From CAYSRM01 sp964475205 (lineage in GTDB: Bacteria; Verrucomicrobiota; Kiritimatiellia; UBA8416; CAYSRM01): a stretch of DNA of 8,777 nucleotides. The DNA lies in NCBI GenBank assembly GCA_964475205.1, contig CAYYVQ010000083.1:1-8777 (forward strand), written 5' to 3'. The position numbers and the translations under genes were made by a program. Below the pieces are notes generated by a model that did no database searches, was not told the DNA's origin, and saw only the letters and a list, made by a program, of their open reading frames with translations. Shown here one piece after another: positions 5,875-8,777 of this stretch; the stretch's first letter is position 1, and every line of letters begins with the position of its first letter.

Positions 5875-6758
5875 CGATGATAACACTGAAGACGGCACTA
5901 CTGGATCTGTTGGCTGCTACCGGCGACCCCGATTTTCGGCCACTCATTGGTGGTGGCTACGGCATATACCTCAAATATCAGCAGGTGCTAGAGACCAAAC
6001 CACGAACGCTACTTACAGAGCGCCCTGAAGCTCGTTCGACCAATGATATCGACATGTTTCTGCGCACTGAGTTGCTGGTTGATGGTACGCGGCTTCAGCC
6101 GCTCAAGGCTGCTTTGGAGGAGATCGGGTATAAGCCAGTCGAGGGCGCGGAGTACTATCAGTTCGCTAAACCAGGGCCTGACGGCGGGATAGCTGGCGCG
6201 CTGAAGGTAGACCTCCTTGCCGGCCCGAAGGACCTGCTCAAAAACAAGGGCTTGAAAGCTGATGATCGGCGTGTTCGAACCATCAACCCGAAGCTTAAGG
6301 GACTGCACGCTCACCCAGTGAATGAAGCCATCACGCTTGAAATGGACTGCTCAGAGCTAACAATCCAGGGGCAACTATCAACCGGAGAGCAAGCGCAGGC
6401 GATCGTAATCCTGCCGCACCCGTTCACGTTCATCACCATGAAACTGTTCGCGTTGCGAGATCGCGTGGATGACGAGGATAAGGACTTTGGCCGTCATCAC
6501 GCACTGGATATCTACACGATGTTTTCGCTGATGACCGAAGAGGAATGGGCTGAATGCCAGCGATTCCAGAAAGATTATGTAGACAAACCCTTCGTAAAGG
6601 AGGCAGGAAAGATAGTTGCTGACTTCTTCGGGGACGATGAGGCCATGGGTATGATTAGGTTGCGAGAGCACTCCTACTACACGCCCAATTTACAACTGGA
6701 TGACTTTTGGCAAGCGCTGGTCGACCTGTTTAAGCAAGCATCAGGTCTTGCGGGTTAG
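5871..6758 (+). CDS. AbiEii-like nucleotidyltransferase toxin (type IV TA)
   Basis: 295 aa. DNA polymerase beta-type nucleotidyltransferase motifs are in order: GGGYGIYL (27-34), RSTNDIDMFL with Asp59 and Asp61 (55-64), and KVDLLAG with Asp114 (112-118) as third carboxylate. The AbiEii-type C-terminal motif follows in KLFALRDRVDDEDKDFGRHHALDIY (191-215: Lys191, Arg196, Asp197, Lys204, Asp205, His209, His210, Asp213). Characterised relatives transfer nucleotides to acceptors such as tRNA or bind GTP, causing reversible growth arrest and phage abortive infection. All key residues are present, so it appears functional. It is translationally coupled to the AbiEi-like gene by an ATGA overlap. Repeat C begins 5 bp after the stop. 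The substrate is not predictable. Confidence 0.88.
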   Translation: MTMITLKTALLDLLAATGDPDFRPLIGGGYGIYLKYQQVLETKPRTLLTERPEARSTNDIDMFLRTELLVDGTRLQPLKAALEEIGYKPVEGAEYYQFAKPGPDGGIAGALKVDLLAGPKDLLKNKGLKADDRRVRTINPKLKGLHAHPVNEAITLEMDCSELTIQGQLSTGEQAQAIVILPHPFTFITMKLFALRDRVDDEDKDFGRHHALDIYTMFSLMTEEEWAECQRFQKDYVDKPFVKEAGKIVADFFGDDEAMGMIRLREHSYYTPNLQLDDFWQALVDLFKQASGLAG

Positions 6759-6762
6759 CCGT

Positions 6763-7059
6763 AAGCCCCAGGGTAACATCCTGACATTTGACATTCCCGC
6801 CTAAACCCCCATTTTTGCTGCAACTTAAAGGTCGCGTAATGTCAGGCCAAAACAGCAGAAAACACCGTATAGAGATTCCAAGGTCCATACCTCTTCTCAA
6901 ACAAATACATTCGTTCTCCTGCAGGATCAGTCAGGAAAGACAGCTACTATGGATTCTGCTTTTCCTGAAATTCGTTAAATCCCAACTGCCCGAAAACAAC
7001 TTTACACCAATACCAAACATTTCTACACTTGAATTGTTGCATTAACGAAATAAAGCCGG
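6763..7059. repeat. Dispersed repeat, copy C (mosaic of A and B)
   Basis: Starts AAGCCCCAGGGT 5 bp after the AbiEii-like stop. Positions 6777-6824 are identical to copy A (1977-2024), where B differs at many bases; 6817-6974 is identical to copy B (4127-4284), where A differs. The tail (6975-7059) is shared in blocks with A only, ending ATTAACGAAATAAAGCCGG. The perfect CCTGACATT/AATGTCAGG pair is at 6780-6788 and 6838-6846. Confidence 0.88.
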
Positions 7060-7093
7060 TTAATGCTTTGGTTATACATGAGAAAATAGAGAA

Positions 7094-7441
7094 ATGGCAT
7101 TAAGCGAATTTGAACGGAAGAAGATTGAAGTGGAGGTCGGTCGTTTCGTTGAAACCCACAGACCACCTGAGAATATTCGCCATCAACTGGATATTGGTTT
7201 CAGGATTGAGAATCAAAGTGTTCTTTTTTTCGAAATCCGACCTCGCTGGGACAAGCCTGACGAAAAGATGGAATCACCCGTTGCAAAAGCAACGTACGGG
7301 AAAACCGAACGAGTCTGGAAGGTGTACTGGATGCGATCTGACCTCAAGTGGCATCGGTACGACCCTGATCCACAGGTCAGCCACCTCAGCGATTTTCTTA
7401 AGTTGGTTGATGAAGACAAGAATGGTTGTTTCTGGGGATAA
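7094..7441 (+). CDS. DUF3024 family protein
   Basis: 115 aa, the usual size of this family. Recognised from ordered conserved blocks: RFVETHRPPENIRHQLDIGFRIE (17-39), LFFEIRPRW (44-52), AKATYGKTERVWKVYWMRSDLKWHRY (64-89) and FLKLVDEDKNGCFWG at the very end. The function of DUF3024 is unknown. Start ATG 7094 has only a weak purine stretch (AGAGAA) upstream. A TATACA -10-like box lies at 7072-7077 with no good -35. It sits directly behind repeat C and is closed by the hairpin at 7455-7500, so it forms a one-gene cassette. No paired small gene was found beside it. Confidence 0.85.
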   Translation: MALSEFERKKIEVEVGRFVETHRPPENIRHQLDIGFRIENQSVLFFEIRPRWDKPDEKMESPVAKATYGKTERVWKVYWMRSDLKWHRYDPDPQVSHLSDFLKLVDEDKNGCFWG

Positions 7442-7454
7442 AGAAGAATAACCA

Positions 7455-7500
7455 GAAAATTCAGGATATTTTCGCGTAGCCGTGAAAAATCCTGATTTTC
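7455..7500 (+). terminator. Long hairpin, probable bidirectional terminator
   Basis: Nested inverted arms TCAGGAT (7461-7467) / ATCCTGA (7489-7495), TTTTC / GAAAA inside, and GAAAA / TTTTC outside, closing on a TAGC loop. The stem is about 20 bp with small bulges and ends in TTTTC. It lies 14 bp after the DUF3024 stop and before the HigBA promoter, insulating the two. Confidence 0.65.
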
Positions 7501-7520
7501 GCCGTTGGACAAAAAACATC

Positions 7521-7562
7521 TTGACGCATAACGCTATGCGTTATATATCATGTCTCATGATA
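7521..7562 (+). promoter_or_regulatory. HigBA promoter with two 7-3-7 palindromes
   Basis: TTGACG (7521-7526) and TATATC (7544-7549) are 17 bp apart. One perfect inverted repeat, ATAACGC-TAT-GCGTTAT (7528-7544), fills the spacer; a second, TATCATG-TCT-CATGATA (7546-7562), overlaps the -10 and the start codon. Centres are 18 bp apart. HigA/XRE antitoxins repress through such palindromes. The ATG lies 7 nt after the -10, so a leaderless transcript is likely. Confidence 0.65.
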
Positions 7563-7844
7563 GAGAGTTTCAAGTGTAAGGAGACGGAGAAGATCTTCCG
7601 CAGGGAGTACTCGCGCAAGCTGCCAACGTCGATTCAGAAGGTCGCCTTTCGGAAGCTTCGTATGCTCAACCGTAGTGGAACTGTCGAAGATCTCCGAGTC
7701 CCACCGGGAAACCGACTTGAAGCGCTCTCAGGAAAACGGAAAGGACAACATAGCATTCGGATCAACGATACGTGGCGCATCTGCTTTGTCTGGCGCGACG
7801 GCAAAGCTTACGCCGTTGAGATCGTAAACTATCATAAGGGGTGA
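7557..7844 (+). CDS. higB: HigB toxin (RelE/HigB superfamily)
   Basis: 95 aa from ATG 7557; the open frame extends upstream to 7482, but that part overlaps the hairpin and promoter and lacks family similarity. HigB toxins are ribosome-dependent mRNA endonucleases. The C-terminal half has the hallmark blocks DLRVPPGNRLEALSG (~46-60), RKGQHSIRINDTWRICFVW (~62-80) and AVEIVNYHKG at the end, including the conserved basic and aromatic residues and the final His of the RelE fold. It is followed 3 nt later by HigA, in the toxin-first order typical of higBA. No Shine-Dalgarno is seen, consistent with leaderless initiation. The gene is intact. Confidence 0.93.
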   Translation: MIESFKCKETEKIFRREYSRKLPTSIQKVAFRKLRMLNRSGTVEDLRVPPGNRLEALSGKRKGQHSIRINDTWRICFVWRDGKAYAVEIVNYHKG

Positions 7845-7847
7845 ACG

Positions 7848-8144
7848 ATGAAAAAAATACCTCCAGTGCATCCTGGCGAGATTCTACGGGAAGAATTCAT
7901 GAGGCCTTTCGGCCTCAGCCAGAACCAGTTGGGGAAGGAGCTGAATGTGTCGCCACGCAGGATCAATGAAATCGTGCACGGACGGCGAAGCGTAACCGCA
8001 GACACCGCTCTTAGGCTGGCACGCTTCTTTGGTAATTCCGCCAGTTTCTGGCTCGGCCTTCAGATGGATTACGACCTCGATGTCGCAGCGGACGAGTCGG
8101 CTGCGGACATCAGGCACGAAGTTCATCAAATGGCTTTCGCATGA
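7848..8144 (+). CDS. higA: HigA antitoxin (XRE-family helix-turn-helix)
   Basis: 98 aa, standard length. It carries the HigA signature PVHPGEILREEFMRPFGLSQNQLGKELNVSPRRINEIVHGRRSVTADTALRLARFFGNSASFWLGLQ in short segments: the N-terminal VHPGEIL motif (7-13), the HTH around LSQNQLGKELNVSPRRINEIVHG (23-45), and SVTADTALRLARFFG (48-62). AAGGGG at about 7835-7840 is a good ribosome-binding site inside the end of higB. It binds HigB and should repress the operon at the two palindromes upstream. No terminator is obvious after its stop. Confidence 0.95.
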   Translation: MKKIPPVHPGEILREEFMRPFGLSQNQLGKELNVSPRRINEIVHGRRSVTADTALRLARFFGNSASFWLGLQMDYDLDVAADESAADIRHEVHQMAFA

Positions 8145-8227
8145 CGGGGCCAACAAGAAAAAGAAATAGGGGACATACAATATATACACACTGCAGAAAT
8201 CTTCCGGCTAAGCCGCTATAAGTCAAC

Positions 8228-8383
8228 ATGGATATTGAGGAGATGAAGGATACCTACGAAGGCTTACTCAAAGCCATGCGCAAGGACCTCGGGCATTCTG
8301 ACGACAGTCTGCCGCCAGGTGTCCTCATGAGTCTCTTCATCAATGCGGATGATAAACAGGAAACTGGCCAACAAGAGAATTGA
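8228..8383 (+). CDS. Possible small ORF, 51 aa, before the DUF4062 gene
   Basis: Begins ATG 8228 and encodes MDIEEMKDTYEGLLKAMRKD (1-20) followed by LGHSDDSLPPGVLMSLFINADDKQ and an acidic/Gln-rich end. It looks protein-like: an amphipathic acidic helix, then a short hydrophobic patch. There is no clear Shine-Dalgarno; TATAAG (8217-8222) just upstream could be a -10 without a visible -35. Its TGA at 8381-8383 is the first base of a hairpin arm. No family recognised. It is on the same strand 87 bp before a DUF4062 start, so it might be a partner gene, but it may be spurious. Confidence 0.4.
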   Translation: MDIEEMKDTYEGLLKAMRKDLGHSDDSLPPGVLMSLFINADDKQETGQQEN

Positions 8384-8414
8384 GGGTATTGCTTGCTACG
8401 CGCGCAAACCCTCA
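8381..8414 (+). other. Hairpin 1 in the DUF4062 leader
   Basis: TGAGGGTATTGC (8381-8392) pairs with GCAAACCCTCA (8404-8414) with one bulged base and an 11-nt loop. The 5' arm contains the stop codon of the small ORF, so ribosomes finishing that ORF would open it. There is no T-tract. Confidence 0.5.
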
Positions 8415-8421
8415 GTCTGAT

Positions 8422-8452
8422 CGTTCCCGTCGCGCTGCGCGCGACGGGAACG
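8422..8452 (+). other. Hairpin 2 in the DUF4062 leader
   Basis: CGTTCCCGTCGCG (8422-8434) and CGCGACGGGAACG (8440-8452) are perfect 13-bp inverse arms, 14 bp with the closing C-G, around a 3-nt loop. Very stable, not followed by T residues on either strand. It ends 8 bp before the AGGAG of the next gene, so it may act on translation or RNA stability, or be a REP-like element. Confidence 0.6.
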
Positions 8453-8470
8453 GCGAGTTGAGGAGATGAC

Positions 8471-8752
8471 ATGAGCTATAATTCGACAGTCTTTAAGGTA
8501 ATGATCGCATCCCCGAGCGATGTTAGTGCAGAACGTGGCCTTATCCGCGAAGTCCTCGCCGAATGGAATGCTGTGCATTCGGAGATGCGAGGGCTGGTCT
8601 TGCTTCCTATCGGATGGGAGACCCATTCCACTCCAGAAATGGGAGACCGACCGCAATCCATCATAAACAAACAGATCCTAAAGGATTGCGATCTCTTGGT
8701 AGGGGTGTTTTGTGGGGAGCAAGGGTCACGTCTCGAGAATCGATTCCGCTGA
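8471..8752 (+). pseudogene. N-terminus of a DUF4062 (TIR-like) protein, frame closed early
   Basis: AGGAG (8461-8465) precedes ATG 8471. Residues 8-78 match the DUF4062 start closely: VMIASPSDVSAERGLIREVLAEWN (10-33), VLLPIGWETHSTPEMGDRPQSIINKQIL (43-70), DCDLLVGVF (72-80). This domain usually heads much longer proteins, often STAND NTPases or other defence-type sensors. After GVF the expected W-x-R-x-G-T-P...SGT-EE block is not found; instead CGEQGSRLENRFR then TGA at 8750-8752, giving 93 aa. In the +2 frame TGG-GGA-GCA-AGG (WGAR) follows the same point, which would suit a 1-nt indel near 8711, but no SGT/EE motif follows before the window ends. So it is either a frameshift, a disruption or replacement of the 3' part, or a genuinely short variant. 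The continuation lies outside the window. Confidence 0.6.
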
Positions 8753-8772
8753 AAAAGTCCGCGCGGTTTTTC
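8751..8772. other. A/T-flanked GC palindrome at the window end
   Basis: GAAAAA (8751-8756) and TTTTTC (8767-8772) flank CCGCGCGG (8759-8766), with an unpaired GT. It resembles a terminator core (A-tract, GC hairpin, T-tract) or the end of an inserted element, exactly where DUF4062 similarity has been lost. Too close to the edge to decide. Confidence 0.25.
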
Positions 8773-8777
8773 CTTGT

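Noticed and set aside
1963..7059. Repeats as integron attC sites
   Set aside because: They are 210-330 bp with no paired GTTRRRY/RYYYAAC core boxes in the attC arrangement, and no integron integrase is present. GTTAGGTGC/GTTAGCACC near 4610-4625 is a small inverted pair only.
7482..7556. Upstream extension of HigB to 7482
   Set aside because: It runs through a terminator arm and the promoter/operator; family similarity starts at MIESFKCKETEKIF (ATG 7557).
8155..8180. A-rich AAATAGGGGACATACAAT stretch resembling sequences near REP-associated transposases
   Set aside because: Only a loose resemblance from memory, with no hairpin unit, no second copy and no transposase here.
1..8777. CRISPR array, tRNA or rRNA genes
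   Set aside because: No regularly spaced short repeats, tRNA arms or rRNA-like conserved stretches were seen on either strand.

Overview
This is a bacterial accessory region of moderate GC, built like a row of interchangeable cassettes. Almost every gene is on the + strand. Three copies (A, B, C) of a non-coding repeat of about 210-330 bp, at about 1963-2289, 4073-4284 and 6763-7059, separate short operons that are mostly toxin-antitoxin (TA) or defence-like modules. No integrase, transposase gene, tRNA, rRNA or CRISPR array is visible. The host cannot be named securely. The glycosidase-like protein resembles a cytoplasmic beta-propeller family that I associate with Planctomycetes, Verrucomicrobia or Kiritimatiellota, so the PVC group is a weak guess.

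Layout. (1) 161-1911: a 60-aa basic protein overlaps a 523-aa protein with a papain-like Gln/Cys-His-Asp pattern; I do not recognise this pair as a described system. (2) Repeat A. (3) 2349-2989: a PIN-domain VapC-type toxin followed by a Phd/YefM-type antitoxin (toxin first), driven by a promoter whose -10 lies inside a perfect 12-bp palindrome. (4) 3045-4094: a five-bladed-propeller glycosidase-like protein whose last codons and stop lie in repeat B. (5) 4285-4654: a gene-poor stretch with GC hairpins, a short CATCCTGTA repeat, an IS21-like end and a possible reverse-strand transposase fragment. (6) 4780-6758: a type IV AbiE-like pair, an AbiEi-like regulator overlapping an AbiEii-like nucleotidyltransferase, behind an array of three ATATTCC-type operator sites. 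(7) Repeat C. (8) 7094-7441: a DUF3024 protein. (9) 7455-7500: a strong hairpin terminator. (10) 7557-8144: a HigB-HigA pair with two 7-3-7 palindromes in its promoter. (11) 8228-8752: a possible 51-aa ORF, two tandem hairpins, and the N-terminus of a DUF4062 (TIR-like) protein whose frame stops early near the window edge.

How it fits together: the modules are self-contained, each with its own promoter and in several cases its own palindromic operator. The repeats lie close to module boundaries, and copy C is a mosaic of copies A and B. This is what recombination between repeats would leave, and it suggests the repeats help to collect and shuffle cassettes. The least explained parts are the 60-aa protein/cysteine-protease-like pair, the repeat family itself, and the AbiEi-like protein that appears to carry a PD-(D/E)xK-like nuclease motif.
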